NCBI GenBank assembly: GCA_023213395.1
Contig: CM041465.1
Location: forward strand, 75,275,741-75,339,740
DNA length: 64,000 bases
Origin: Cycas panzhihuaensis
Lineage: Eukaryota > Cycadophyta
Direction: 5' to 3'
Made by a program: the position numbers and the translations under genes. Numbering within the stretch: the first letter of the stretch is position 1; every line of letters starts with the position of its first letter. Positions 34,456 to 44,899 of this stretch are shown in pieces. The notes beneath the pieces are model-generated. The model saw only the letters and a program-made list of their open reading frames with translations, was not told where the DNA came from and searched no databases.

Positions 34456-35850
34456 GAAAAATGTGTTCATGCTCCTCACATTGATATTTCATTTCTTATA
34501 TGTTTTGCATTACATATTTTTTGACATCTCATGCGCATAAGCATTTTTATTTGTGATTGAAAAGGAGTGCAAAAACTATCAATTATTTTCATTCTTTACA
34601 AAAAGAATACAACAAAATTCTTAAATTTTTTATTGGTATTTGATCTTGTAGGCCAAAGAAGGCATATTATTTCTGTACTCTGCTTTCTACATTGCCCTTT
34701 TTGTTGGCCACATCTACTGCTTTTCTATTACATTCCTGCATTTTTTGGGCACTACCTCCTGCCTTCAATCAAGAAGTATAAGCCATTATTAGGCTCATCA
34801 TAGCCTACCATTGATGGTGTAATAAATTTAGGATAGGCATATGAGAAGAGCTCATCATAAAGAGTCTTGTCACCTCTTTGCATCCTCAGCTAATAAGTGC
34901 ATGCTTAGGTTTTTATAAAATACAAACAAAATACACATACTAATATGCCAACAGTTTTTCACAAGTCCTTTATTATGCAAGGTTATTAGCACATGTTGTC
35001 CCATTTCCAGCCACATCATTAGTTGCATTAGCAACTTGCTTTACAAGACTTGCACCCACATTCTTTATTGTGTCTTTGAACTCAATATTTATTGCAATAG
35101 TGACACCATCTTTTGTGACCTTTGGAGAACCAAAGCTTTGTTCGATAACTACATTGTGATCCTTAGGTCCCATCATCACCTTCATTGCATCTGCAAGTTG
35201 TTCCACACCTTCAACAGTATTAGATCACAATAGGTAGCAAACACTGGATCTGAAATTTTGGCAGCAACCATAGAGCAACACTCGTGCTAGTGATGCAACG
35301 TAAGTAGCTGCCCGCCTTTCACTGAAACATGTAGAGCGTTGAAGCTCTTTTCTGACTTACCCTTCTGACATATTCAAGAATCAGACAGACATAACTCTAA
35401 CATGTGCCATTCTCCCCCAGTGCCAGGGCCATTTCATTTTCTATTTCCTCTGTTTAAGCTCCCACCATGTGCCTTCCGTTCACAACTGTTTACATCATAT
35501 ATAATCATTTTTTTTAATCCTTTTTCATGGAAGATCTATTGCCCCCTCTCCTAGCATGGTGACTCGACTGATTTTCACCGTTTTCTTCGAGATTTCACGC
35601 ACTGCGTGGCTACCGATCCATTTTCTATTTTGTTTTTCATTTTTATCCAATGCTCTTTTAAATATATATGCATATATATTTCTCAAATTTGATAATAAAC
35701 CCCTTCTAAGTGTAAATCTACCTCCTATCAGTGGTTTAGATCAGTTGTTCTAATATGTTTCTGATATGTTTTAGCATTGTTCATCGTGCAAGCCGTACAT
35801 AGGCAACAGTATTCTATTTTTCCTAGGTTTTATTTTTTTATAAAGTTTAA
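34456..35850. other. Cargo insert of A1 (captured host sequence)
   Basis: Has no counterpart in A2 or A3. Contains the chaperonin fragment on the minus strand (34960-35330) and, upstream of it on that strand, about 400 bases with higher G+C that may be the gene's 5' region, including a TATA-like tatatatgat near 35500. 34460-34950 is unassigned and could be intron or flank. Limits are approximate. Confidence 0.6.
34960..35330 (-). pseudogene. Captured fragment of mitochondrial chaperonin CPN60 (HSP60)
   Basis: The minus-strand frame 35206-34973 reads [20 protein letters not shown], then [13 protein letters not shown], then [20 protein letters not shown] and NGTTCA. These are the conserved N-terminal segments of group I chaperonins, closest to plant mitochondrial CPN60, which folds imported proteins in the matrix with ATP. 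The usual GDGTT phosphate-binding motif has Asn instead of Asp, and a stop follows. Upstream (to about 35330) remnants of the preceding residues and possibly of the targeting peptide are visible in shifted frames. The fragment covers roughly 80 to 110 of about 575 residues. It lies antisense to A1, inside its cargo slot; it is a dead copy, not a working gene. Confidence 0.88.
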
Positions 35851-35859
35851 AAATATTTA

Positions 35860-37327
35860 AACATATTTCATAACATTTGAAATCCACGTTTAAAAGAACC
35901 CTATCCCTCTAAACTCTTAGCCCCCAGTCTCATTTTACCTCTATATGACCTTAACTTATCACAAAAGGAGTTAACAAACTTTTCATAAACTTTTTTCATT
36001 TTATTTTTTTTAATTTTTCATTTTTACATAGGGTTATTGGCCTTTTTTTGCCATAACTCTTCACTGAGTCACTAGTTTCTGACGAAACCAGTTTCATTGG
36101 GCCATAAATGTTTCGTATATCAATTTTGATTGATCATATAACCAATTTGGTGCTGATTTGACCCTATTTCAGTCGATTTAAAGTCAATTAGTCTTTTTTT
36201 TAACATTTTTTAAACTTTTTACAAAATCACTTTTTGAACTGATTATATTTTATTACTAGGTGACTATTTTCTACTCGGATTTATTCTAAAGTGATCTACG
36301 TTCAACAAACTTCATTACCCATATTTTATTTTATTTTTTAGAATTCATTTTGACTACTATTTTAATCATCGAAAGTGGCATTTTAGTAGTTTTCAACACT
36401 TTTTAAACTATTTTTTACATAAAGGTACTAGTTACTATTTCTGCTATAACTTTTCTGTTTGACATCCAAATTCAGTTTCGTCAGTTTCATTGGGAAGTTA
36501 ACTCAATTTTCTTCGATCTGATATAGTTTTTTATACATTTTAACGTATTTTTACTTATTTTCAAATCACTCAAAGTAGAGGTACTTTATTGCTTTAAACT
36601 TGTCATATTTACGTTCTTTTATATATAATCTTTCAAATTGTTTCAATTGAAAGTATATTTAGCAATCTTATAAATGATATTTGATTATCTTATATCATTT
36701 TACAAGTATTTTATTGGCATTTTTATACAATTTTGAGCCCCATACTCATGTTGTACCTCAAAACGAGGCCTTTATATTTAGTCATTCAAAATTTGACTTC
36801 TAAGAATTTGTTTTCAAAACGGTCAATTCCATTGGATTCATATTTTATTTATCTTCATGTTGGTGGAGTTTCAACTTATTCTAACATCGTTTAGTATACT
36901 TTTGAAGCAACCAAACTTGAGTTTGTCCTATAAACCTTCTTTTAAAAGGTTTCTTTATATTCCTTATCTTTCAAAGTAAAATATACGTATATTTCAGTTT
37001 TTTTCAGCATTATATATTATCATCAAAGCTAAGGATTTATTACATTGATAATTTATATTTATTCATTTGAAGAAAATCAAAAGGTTAAGGATTATTCCTT
37101 TTATCATCAAAGTTATATTTCAGATTTGTATTATTAAAAAGATTTTTATTACATGCAAATTTACTTATATATCCATCATTTCCTTATTGTGCCTAGTTGA
37201 TTGACTTTCTAAAGGGCATTATATCTACTTCAAAAGGTTTATTTGAAATCATATATATTCATTGTATTTATTGACTTTATTTGATTTAGTAAAAGCATAC
37301 ATTTGATGTACTAAAGTTTCTTTGATA
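35860..37327 (+). mobile_element. Conserved leader block of A1, 3' side of cargo
   Basis: Matches the corresponding blocks of A2 and A3 in reverse complement. Landmarks: gggttattggcc at 36043, ccataactcttcactgagtcac (split across 36051-36072), accaatttggtgctgatttgacc (36139-36161) and cttattgctttaaac near 36585. Non-coding. Confidence 0.75.
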
Positions 37328-37935
37328 AAATAACACAATTTTCTTTATTCAATGGGCATAAATTTTCATAATGGTATGGAACTATGCAAGATTATTTTAT
37401 TGAACATAATCTTATGAAATATTTACAATATGAATGTGATCTAAGTATTAAAGAAAATTTTAGAAAGGACAATGAAACATTGTGTCTATTATTTTGCACT
37501 ATGAATGATGATGTTTTTTCAAAGGTTTATGAATTAACAACTTCCAAATCAGTTTGGGATGTATTGTTTTCTATTTATGGGGGAGATACCCTCTATGTAT
37601 TTGATGATATTTTTGATGAGCATGTGAGACAGGTGACAGAACAGGTGAATCATAATGACAACACCCATGAAGATTCAGATCAAATACAGGACCAACTTGC
37701 TACACAAGTACCTGATCCTCTATTTGAGGGGGAGAATGAATCATATGACATGATAGAGAATGAATTTAATGACATGATAGCTACTCACAGCATAAAGACT
37801 ACAAAAGACAAAGTTATTGCTATACATACATGTCTGAATCAAGTTTCATTTGCACTAAATCTTTTACAATTTACTTTTAGCTTTTTTACATCACTCCATG
37901 AGACATATATTACAAGACGTTTGAAGCATGTTGAT
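37328..37935 (+). pseudogene. A1 gag-like gene, interrupted by D
   Basis: The open frame starts at 37384 (MQDYFIEHNLMKYLQYECDL), but homologous codons extend upstream to about 37328, where WYGTM follows an in-frame TAA that replaces the usual codon. It contains LTTSKSVWDVLFSIYGGD and FDEHVRQVTEQ as in A2, then an acidic stretch. D inserted at TTGAT; the remaining codons and the read-through into the 3' LTR are at 42347-42510. Compared with A2 the frame up to D is intact, without the shift seen there. Confidence 0.8.
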
Positions 37936-38398
37936 TGTTAGATTGTATAATATAAACTTATGTAATTTTATGTGTCACATGTCTAAATTAAAAATTAAGT
38001 TATTATAATGTTTTTATCTTAGATGTATTTAATTAAACTTGTGGAAGGTCGTTGAATATATGAAACTGCATTTCAACGAACCTCCTTGGTACTTAACCTC
38101 CTAAATTCACGGAGCAGTCGGTAGGAATCTAGGAGGGTCACATCTAATGATGCCTGAAGGCTGGTCTACTTCTTAGAGGTATTTTCTATGCATGTTTTAA
38201 ATTCTATATTTTAATTAATAAAATTATATAGCTTAGGAGGTGGTTTTTTATTCCCCGGAAGGGGTTTTTCCACCTGTCAACCTGTGTGTATATGTAGTGT
38301 CATTTATATTGTTTATATCTGTAATTTCTTAATTGTGTTCTTATTACTGTTTTATTGTGATCCTGTTAATGACACTGTCATATGCCTATTCTCCTACA
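37936..38398 (+). repeat. 5' LTR of D
   Basis: 463 bp, TGTTAGATTGTATAAT to ttctcctaca. Has 5 bp more than its partner because of two small indels (ggta and ca). Confidence 0.97.
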
Positions 38399-38410
38399 TG
38401 GTATCAGAGC
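38399..38410 (+). other. Primer-binding site of D
   Basis: TGGTATCAGAGC, an exact match to the complement of the 3' end of initiator tRNA-Met, directly after the LTR. Confidence 0.95.
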
Positions 38411-38640
38411 ACGTTATGCCCTTTTTTTCTTTGTCTGTTATTTGATTTTTTGCTTTTCTTCTTTTTTTTAAATTATTTTGGTCATCTGAACTATGTATTC
38501 AAAATCGAATGAAACCAAGTTTTTTTTTTTTTTTTTTTGAATACACCATTGAAGCTAAAAACTTTCACTAAATAATATTTTTTCTTAGAGACAAAATTGC
38601 CGTTTATACAAACAGCCTTTTATTTAAACTGTCATTAAGA

Positions 38641-38840
38641 TAGACCATTTTACATACCAGTTCATAGAATTTTTACAAGATAGACTGTTTTATATACCAG
38701 TTCATAGAATTTTTACAAGACAGACCGTTTTACATACCAGTTCATAGAATTTTTACAAGACAGATCGTTTTTCATACCAGTCCAGAGAATTCTTACAAGA
38801 CAATTTTTTTATACCAGTTCGTAGAATTATACAAAACCGA
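38641..38840 (+). repeat. 40-bp tandem repeats in D leader
   Basis: Units begin at 38641, 38681, 38721, 38761 and (shorter) 38801. Consensus cagaccgttttacataccag followed by ttcatagaatttttacaaga. Two further units of about 35 bp (aattatacaaaac, then ccttaccattaag) follow at 38827-38900. Confidence 0.95.
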
Positions 38841-39213
38841 AACCCTTGCCATTAAGGCAGAATTATACAAAACTAAAACCCTTACCATTAAGCAGAACCG
38901 TACAAAAAAAATTCCATCACTAAAAGCCTTCTTTCTTCATATTCTATTTTCTGTGATAGTAGAGGTGTAGGAAATCCCTGTACAATATAACCATGCAACA
39001 GCCCCATGCATGGCAGCACTACCATATTCAACATTTTCTTTTGGTAAGATTGTCATTCCTGCTAGAACACCAAAAACGGCTGGGAAATTTAACACATACA
39101 ACAAAATAAAACAAAAATAGGGAACAAAAACAAGTAGGGCTGCTAGTTTGCCACAAACCCCAAATATAAAAAAAAAAAAAATCAAAGTTAGGTGGAGAAA
39201 CCCTAGCCGCCAC

Positions 39214-39363
39214 AGACAATGGAGCCTGCACAGAGAGGTCAAGCCGCCAAAGCTTGAAAAGCCAGACAATGGAGCCTACATAGAGAGATCAAGCTGCCAA
39301 AGCTTGAAAAGCTAGACAATGGAGCCTGCACAGAGAGGTCAAGCCGCCAAAGCTTGAAAGCCT
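39214..39363 (+). repeat. 50-bp tandem repeats in D leader
   Basis: Three units at 39214, 39264 and 39314, each agacaatggagcctgcacag then agaggtcaagccgccaaagc. More G+C-rich than the rest of the element. Confidence 0.95.
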
Positions 39364-39413
39364 GAACCTTTGGAAGCACGCATAGAGGTCAAGATGCCAA
39401 AGCCTGCAAAACG

Positions 39414-39525
39414 AAGTGAAGCCGCGCCATCTCATAAAGCGAAGTGAAGCCGTGCCATCTCACAAAGCAAAGTGAAGCCGCACCATCTCACAAAGCAAAG
39501 TGAAGCCGCGCCATAGTCGTACCTG
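39414..39525 (+). repeat. 28-bp tandem repeats in D leader
   Basis: Four units at 39414, 39442, 39470 and 39498, consensus aagtgaagccgcgccatctc then acaaagca. Long T, C and A runs at 39610-39720 separate these from the coding part and probably mark the deletion junction. Confidence 0.93.
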
Positions 39526-39734
39526 CACAGCAAGAAGGAACGCCGCCTCGAAATCAATATGGAGAAACAGGTAGGGTTTCTAACATAACCCCCTCCTCCC
39601 GGATTTTAATTTTTTTTTTTTTTTTTTTTTTAGTTTGTTATAAAACAAAAGTTTGTCGGGTCCATCGATCCTCATTTTTTATTTTTTATTTTTTTTCTAA
39701 TATAATATGCCCCCCCCCAGAACAAAAATGGTCT

Positions 39735-39941
39735 AGAAAGAAACCATCTATTCAACACTTACGAATATTCGGTAGTATTGCCTGGGGATATATTCCTCAT
39801 GAAAAACATAAGAAGCTAGATAAAAAAAGTCAAAAATATATCTTCATTAGCTACAGCGAAGAAAGTAAAGCATACAGACTTTTAGATCCAGTCATGCATA
39901 ATATTTCTATTTTGCATGATGTCATATTTGATGAAGAATGA
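39735..39941 (+). pseudogene. D integrase C-terminal remnant
   Basis: Open for 68 codons, starting RKKPSIQHLRIFGSIAWGYI; SQKYIFISYSEESKAYRLL and ISILHDVIFDEE are hallmarks of the region after the copia integrase core (KP.i.hLRvFGs.ay, K.ifvGYs...KaYRl, .srDViFdE). The catalytic D, D and E residues are not present in D; the upstream part is deleted. It ends at a TGA and is followed by a serine/threonine-rich linker. Confidence 0.85.
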
Positions 39942-40343
39942 TCTACTTAAACATCTACTTAAGTAGAAATCCCTGTTGAAGACTTATTAACCAACACTCA
40001 TTCGGTTGATGATTCTAAAAACCAAGTTGATTCAGACATCATAGATTCTTTATCAACCCAAGTCCAAAATTGAACCTTATTAGAACCAGCTGATATAGAT
40101 TCTTCTCTTCAACCTAGCACATTGAATCATCCAACAACCTCAGATTCAGTTATTTATAAGCAACCAACTTGGGAAACCAAAACGCTTGCTGACGCTAGAT
40201 CTAATGTAGGTAATCCTACTGATACTAGGCACACACGTACGTAAAAACTTCATGTAAATTTTGCTTTAGTAGTAAAAATAATGGAAAACAATGATCCAAA
40301 AATATATAAACAAGCCAGCAACAATCATGTCTGGTAAGATGCT

Positions 40344-41279
40344 ATGCAAACCGAATTTGCTGCTCTAATTAAAAATTTTACCTGGGATCTTGTTCCTCTT
40401 CCACCCAGAAAAAATGTAGTTGACTGTAAATGGATTTATAGAACTAAATATAATTCAACAGGCGCAGTAGAAAAATATAAAGCTCGTCTTGTTGCCAAAG
40501 GAGTTTCCCAAATAGATGGCATTGACTATAATGAAACTTTTACACATGTTGCAAAAATGAACACAATCAAGACCATAATTGCTCTTGGAGCCAAATTTGG
40601 TTGGGAAATTCACCAAATGGATGTCAAGAGTGCCTTCTTGAATGGTGATCTCAAAGAAGAGATCTACATGTCACAACCACCTAGATTCATTGAAAATCCT
40701 AATTTAGTCTGTAAATTAAAAAAATCTATTTATAGTTTAAAACAAGCTCCTCGAGCTTGGTATACTAAAGTTGATGATTACTTAATACACATTGGATATA
40801 CTAGATGTATTAGTGATCCAAATCTCTATTTTAAACGTGAAGATGAAAATCTAAACATTCTAATTATTTATGTTGATGACATTATTATCACTGGATCATC
40901 AACACACAATATTTATCATCTCAAATCAACCTTAATGAACAAATTTGAAATGATAGATTTAGGACTATTACATTATTTTCTAGGTTTACAAATTTATCAA
41001 AATCAATCAAATATATCACTATCTCAACCCAAGTACATTCTTGATTTACTCCAAAGGTTTCACATGGATAATGTTGAACCTGTAACCAATCCTTTACAAT
41101 CAGGAGTTAAACTAACTACTGATTATTCAACTCCTTTATGTGATCCAACTCTTTATAGACAACTTATTCGTAATCTAATTTATCTTACATACACTCGCCC
41201 TGACATTTCTTATGCAGTTGCGTTATGTTCTAGATACATGCAACAACCATATGAATCTCATTGGAAAGCAGCTAAATGA
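40344..41279 (+). CDS. D reverse transcriptase domain, partial pol frame
   Basis: 311 codons of the copia RVT_2 domain. Visible motifs: WDLVPLPP, CKWIYRTKYN, KARLVAKG, QMDVKSAFLNGDLKEEIYM (first catalytic Asp), SLKQAPRAWY, IIYVDDIIITGS (catalytic YVDD, intact), LGLLHYFLGLQI, and YTRPDISYAV near the end. The ATG is an internal Met (DAMQTEF); the true frame continues upstream but a TAA replaces a codon just before it. A TGA ends it where the family has an Arg codon. All catalytic residues of the polymerase remain, so this is the best-preserved protein in the window, but it is cut off from gag, protease and integrase. It copies element RNA into DNA in related active elements. Confidence 0.85.
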   Translation: MQTEFAALIKNFTWDLVPLPPRKNVVDCKWIYRTKYNSTGAVEKYKARLVAKGVSQIDGIDYNETFTHVAKMNTIKTIIALGAKFGWEIHQMDVKSAFLNGDLKEEIYMSQPPRFIENPNLVCKLKKSIYSLKQAPRAWYTKVDDYLIHIGYTRCISDPNLYFKREDENLNILIIYVDDIIITGSSTHNIYHLKSTLMNKFEMIDLGLLHYFLGLQIYQNQSNISLSQPKYILDLLQRFHMDNVEPVTNPLQSGVKLTTDYSTPLCDPTLYRQLIRNLIYLTYTRPDISYAVALCSRYMQQPYESHWKAAK

Positions 41280-41735
41280 ATCTTACGCTATCTAAAAAAT
41301 ACCTTGTTTCATGGTTTAATTTATAACTTTTGTAATAAACCATTAACATTAACTGGCTATACTGACTATGATTGGGCAGGTGATTCAAATGATCGTAAAT
41401 CTACTTCTGGTTATGTTTTTTTTTATTGACTCCTCACCTATTACTTGGTTAAGTAAAAAAATGCAGGCACTGGCATTATCAACTACTGAAGCTGAATATC
41501 GAGCATTAGTCGAAGCTGGTAAAGAAGCACTTTAGCTAAAATCGTTACTCAATGAAATTGGTCTAACTATAAACTCTTCAATTGAAATTAAAGTTGATAA
41601 TCAAGGTGCAATTGCTATTGCTTCTAATCCTGTTTCACATTCTAGAACTAAACATATTGAATTACATCAACATTTTATACGTAATTTAGTTTCTGATAAT
41701 ATTATTTATTTGTCTTATTGTCCAACAGATTTCTG
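41280..41735 (+). pseudogene. D RNase H remnant
   Basis: Continues the RT frame after its TGA: ILRYLKNTLFHGLIY, GYTDYDWAGDSNDRKSTSGY, then a frameshift in a T run near 41425, then LSTTEAEYRALVEAGKEAL, VDNQGAIAIASNP and HSRTKHIELHQHFI. The acidic residues of the active site are visible. One further stop follows. In copia elements this domain removes the RNA strand after reverse transcription. Confidence 0.85.
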
Positions 41736-41871
41736 ATTGTAATATACTTACAAAGTCACTAATCAAGTGAAGTATTTACATCTCGTAGATTTATTAGAGA
41801 TAAGAGAAGTCTTCATCAAAGGGGGATCATCATGATGAAGATCTTCTTTTCTCTCCTGTACAAAAGTTTAC

Positions 41872-41883
41872 ATTAAAGGGGGA
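41872..41883 (+). other. Polypurine tract of D
   Basis: attaaaggggga directly before the 3' LTR. Confidence 0.92.
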
Positions 41884-42341
41884 TGTTAGATTATATAATA
41901 TAAACTTATGTAATTTTATGTGTCACATGTCTAAATTAAAAATTAAGTTATTATAATGTTTTTATCTTAGATGTATTTAATTAAACTTGTGGAAGGTCGT
42001 TGAATATGTGAAACTGTATTTCAACGAACCTCCTTCGTACTTAACCTCCTAAATTCACGGAGCAGTCGAGAATCTAGGAGGGTCATCTAATGATGCCTAA
42101 AGGCTGGTCTATTTCTTAGAGGTATTTTCTATGCATGTTTTAAATTCTATATTTTAATTAATAAAATTATATAGCTTAGGAGGTGGTTTTTTATTCCCTA
42201 GAAGTGGTTTTTCCACCTATCAATCTGTGTGTATGTGCAGTGTCGTTTATATTATTTATATATATAATTTCTTAACTGTGTTCTTGTTACTGTTTTATTG
42301 TGATCCTGTTAATGACACTATCATATGTCTATTCTCCTACA
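41884..42341 (+). repeat. 3' LTR of D
   Basis: 458 bp, partner of 37936-38398. Confidence 0.97.
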
Positions 42342-42346
42342 TTGAT

Positions 42347-42511
42347 GAAGATCAGATTTTTAAAGTTTTTTTCAAGTACAAATTCCATAAGTTTAAAGAA
42401 AATATTCAAGTGTTCGTGATGACATTAAGGGGGAGAATGTTGGAGTTAATCGCCATCACTCCACTCCCACCTTTCCAACTAGGATTGTACACCTCATCAA
42501 CTTCAATTTAG
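42347..42511 (+). pseudogene. A1 gag-like gene, C-terminal end after D
   Basis: Codons DQIFKVFFKYKFHKFKENIQ then VFVMTLRGRML continue the A1 gag frame. They correspond to the last part of the A2 and A3 frames and read through the polypurine tract (42425-42437) into the 3' LTR. Confidence 0.75.
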
Positions 42512-42874
42512 ACATGTGATGCTCAACATGTCAAGGTAAGTTAAGGTAAGTTTAACTTTGATTCAAGTTAGTTTCATTTGAGTTAAGTTAACATTATTTT
42601 ATTATTATTTTGAATTCAGGAGTTGAGGAGTTTCCCTCCTCCCCTAAATTATAAATATTAAGGGGTGTGTAACCCTCATGTCTTAAGACACCACCCTCAT
42701 TTGAGAAATTTGTATTGCTCACTTTCAACAATGGATTGAAGATTCAAGCTCTCATATTTATGCTACTATTGTGCAACATTATATTAAAGATTTATATTAG
42801 AATATTGATATTTTGATCTATCGATTATATGATATATGTTTTGCCCCGTTCTCCTACAATATATTTTTCCTATA
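42438..42874 (+). repeat. 3' LTR of A1
   Basis: 437 bp, partner of 32944-33380 with scattered substitutions, ending cctata where the 5' copy has cctaca. Confidence 0.95.
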
Positions 42875-42879
42875 ACATG

Positions 42880-43051
42880 TGTCATTACATAAGAATATAT
42901 TGACACATCTTTATAAGGTACCACTTTACAGTATTACAATATAATATGCATAAACCATGGGGTAAAAAATAACCCTATAAGAAACCAAAAAAAAAATTGG
43001 TATAACACCTATACCCATGTGACACTTACAAAGTGTTCAACATATCCTACA
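42880..43051 (-). repeat. 3' LTR of B, right part
   Basis: Completes the left LTR of B. It lacks the roughly 80-bp G/C-rich block present in the right LTR and in the solo copy, so a deletion happened here. The polypurine tract atctcccatttg follows (43052-43063). Confidence 0.85.
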
Positions 43052-43063
43052 ATCTCCCATTTG

Positions 43064-43480
43064 TTAAACATTTTATAAGAAACTTGTATACGCAATTACT
43101 TAATGCCAAAATTATAAACACTAATTCCCTTTCCACACCATATAAATTTTTTTGTGCTAATAATCTTGGTCAATGAGTCTGCAATATTCTCCTATATAGA
43201 AAACTTTTGCAAGTCCACCTTATGATCTTGAATTATTTCTCTCACAAAATGGAACTGTACATTAGTATGCTTTGATTGAGTATGAAAAGTAGGATTCTTC
43301 ACTAGGTAGATTGTACTTTGACTATCACAATATATCTTAAGAACATCCCACTTAAAGCCAACATCTATGCATAATCTCTACAACCAAATTGCTTCGTTAC
43401 ATGCATGAGCACCTTCCATATACTCTGCTTCTATGCTACAAAGTACCATAATTTATTGTCTTTTACTCATCTAGCTAATT
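43064..43480 (-). pseudogene. B RNase H remnant
   Basis: Minus-strand codons include VYCDSQSTIYLVKNPTFH, then VQFHFVREII and ENIADSLTK, the copia RNase H tail (cDsqsai.laknp..H.rtKHid...HfiRe...l....t.eq.ADilTK). Stops interrupt it. Confidence 0.7.
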
Positions 43481-43539
43481 GCGCTACCACAAAGGGTGAA
43501 AATATACGTACTTATAGATCTTTTGTTGTTAAGATCTCT

Positions 43540-44470
43540 AACCTAATCAGCATCAATAAATCCTCTCAAGTTCACTATTCTACTCTCCATGGCACCTCCT
43601 TGGTAGTAAATTCTATAGTTTGATATACCCCACAGATACCTGAAAATCCTTTTCATAGCCACCCAATGCTGCCTACCTGGGTTTGACATACACTTGCTAA
43701 CTACTCCCACTGCATGGGTAATATATAGTCGAGTATAAACCATCACATACATCAGGCTACCAACAACACTAGTATAAGGGATAAATGCCATGTCTTTAAT
43801 TTCTTGGTGAGTCTTGGGGCATTATTTAGCTAATAATTTTAAACCAATAGAAAGAGGAAGAGGATAATTAACTAATTTACTATCCCGTAACTTGAATTAT
43901 TGCAGTGTAGTATCAATGTACCATATTTGGCTAAACTAAATATTCTTATTTCTTTTTATCCCTTTTAATCCCAATATCCAAAATAAAATGTTTAGTACCA
44001 AGGCTATTCATCTCAGAATGAGATGCCAATTGGATTTTTACAAGTCAATTCATTTCATTATTATTACCAACTAAAAGTATATTATCAACATATAAAGCTA
44101 GAATAACAAAGTGATCACCAACCTATTTATAATAGATACAATGATCTAGTTTGTTATGCACAAAGCCATCTTCTAATATATGTGAATCAAACTTTTGATG
44201 CAACATCTCTAATGACTGTGTTAAGCCATATAATGACTTATTCAACCTGCACACAATATTCTCCTTCCCTATAACTTCAAAACCTTTAGGCTGTAATATA
44301 TAAATTCGTTCATTAAAGTCACCGTGAAGAAATGCAGTTTTTACATCAATTTGATTCACCTTAAGGTCATAAGTAGTTGCTATAGCCAACAAAAATTTAA
44401 TTGAATCTACCTTCATAATAGGAGAAAATACCTCACCAAAATCTATTCCCCTAATCTAGGAATAGCCCTT
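43540..44470 (-). pseudogene. B reverse transcriptase remnant
   Basis: The minus-strand open stretch 44416-44123 carries MKVDSIKFLLAIATTYDLKV, VKTAFLHGDFNERIYI and GFEVIGKENIVCRLNKSLYG, which is the copia RT core. The stretch 43791-43543 carries YTSVVGSLMYVMVYTRLYI and the junction to RNase H (HWVAMKRIFRYLWGI). The YVDD region between them is decayed. Confidence 0.8.
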
Positions 44471-44899
44471 TGCTACCAAGCAGACCTTATACTTTTCCAC
44501 AATACCATCTACCTAGAACTTCTTCTTGAAGATCCATTTGTTATCAATAGGTTTTTTACCATCTGATAGATCCACCAAATCCCATATGTTATTTTTGTCT
44601 AAGGCCATCATTTCTTCTTCCATGGCCTTCATCTAGAATTGGCTCTCTTTTGATTTTAAAGCTTCTCGAATAATACCTAGGTCATCATCTGTAGCAAATA
44701 AAACAAAAGAGGAGCAATGAAAGTCTTTAGGAATATATCTGTCAGGTTATCTTCTCTTATGAGTTGATCTCCTCAAGATGTGGGGTTCTTAAGATTGAGC
44801 CACCTCTACAATTGGTCCTTCCTCTTTAGTTAACTCATATTCTAATTTAGAATCTTCATCCCTTACCTCAAATTATACCTTCTTAGAGTCTTCTTCCTT

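Larger units (their letters stand above)
37936..42341 (+). mobile_element. Copia element D, internally deleted
   Basis: LTRs 37936-38398 and 41884-42341, PBS 38399, polypurine tract 41872, perfect TTGAT duplication (37931-37935 and 42342-42346). 4406 bp. The leader carries three different tandem-repeat blocks. Coding content starts only at the C-terminal end of integrase, then RT (open for 311 codons) and RNase H. Gag, protease and most of integrase are absent, so D is a deletion derivative. The LTRs differ at roughly 20 positions by hand count (about 5%), mostly transitions; it is the innermost and youngest layer of the nest. Confidence 0.95.
32944..42874 (+). mobile_element. Element A1 (host of D), with captured CPN60 fragment
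   Basis: LTRs 32944-33380 and 42438-42874, both 437 bp, PBS at 33381, polypurine tract at 42425, perfect ACATG duplication (32939-32943 and 42875-42879). Without D it is about 5.5 kb. It has the same layout as A2 and A3: leader block, variable insert (about 34455-35850), leader block, gag-like gene next to the 3' LTR. The insert holds an antisense piece of a mitochondrial chaperonin gene. No pol sequence of its own; the RT at 40344 belongs to the nested D. Confidence 0.95.

Noticed and set aside
35036-35233. Plus-strand 65-codon frame
   Set aside because: Complementary to the chaperonin coding strand; no features of its own.
34960-35330. A working CPN60 gene
   Set aside because: Only a short N-terminal portion is present, with an altered ATP-binding motif, frameshift and stop, inside a retrotransposon.
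38641-38840. Regular 40-bp repeats considered as a CRISPR array
   Set aside because: Units are directly adjoining with no unique spacers, lie in a plant retrotransposon leader and have no cas genes nearby.
38937-39269. Minus-strand 110-codon frame in the D leader
   Set aside because: Covers tandem repeats and homopolymer runs; no homology to gag or other proteins.
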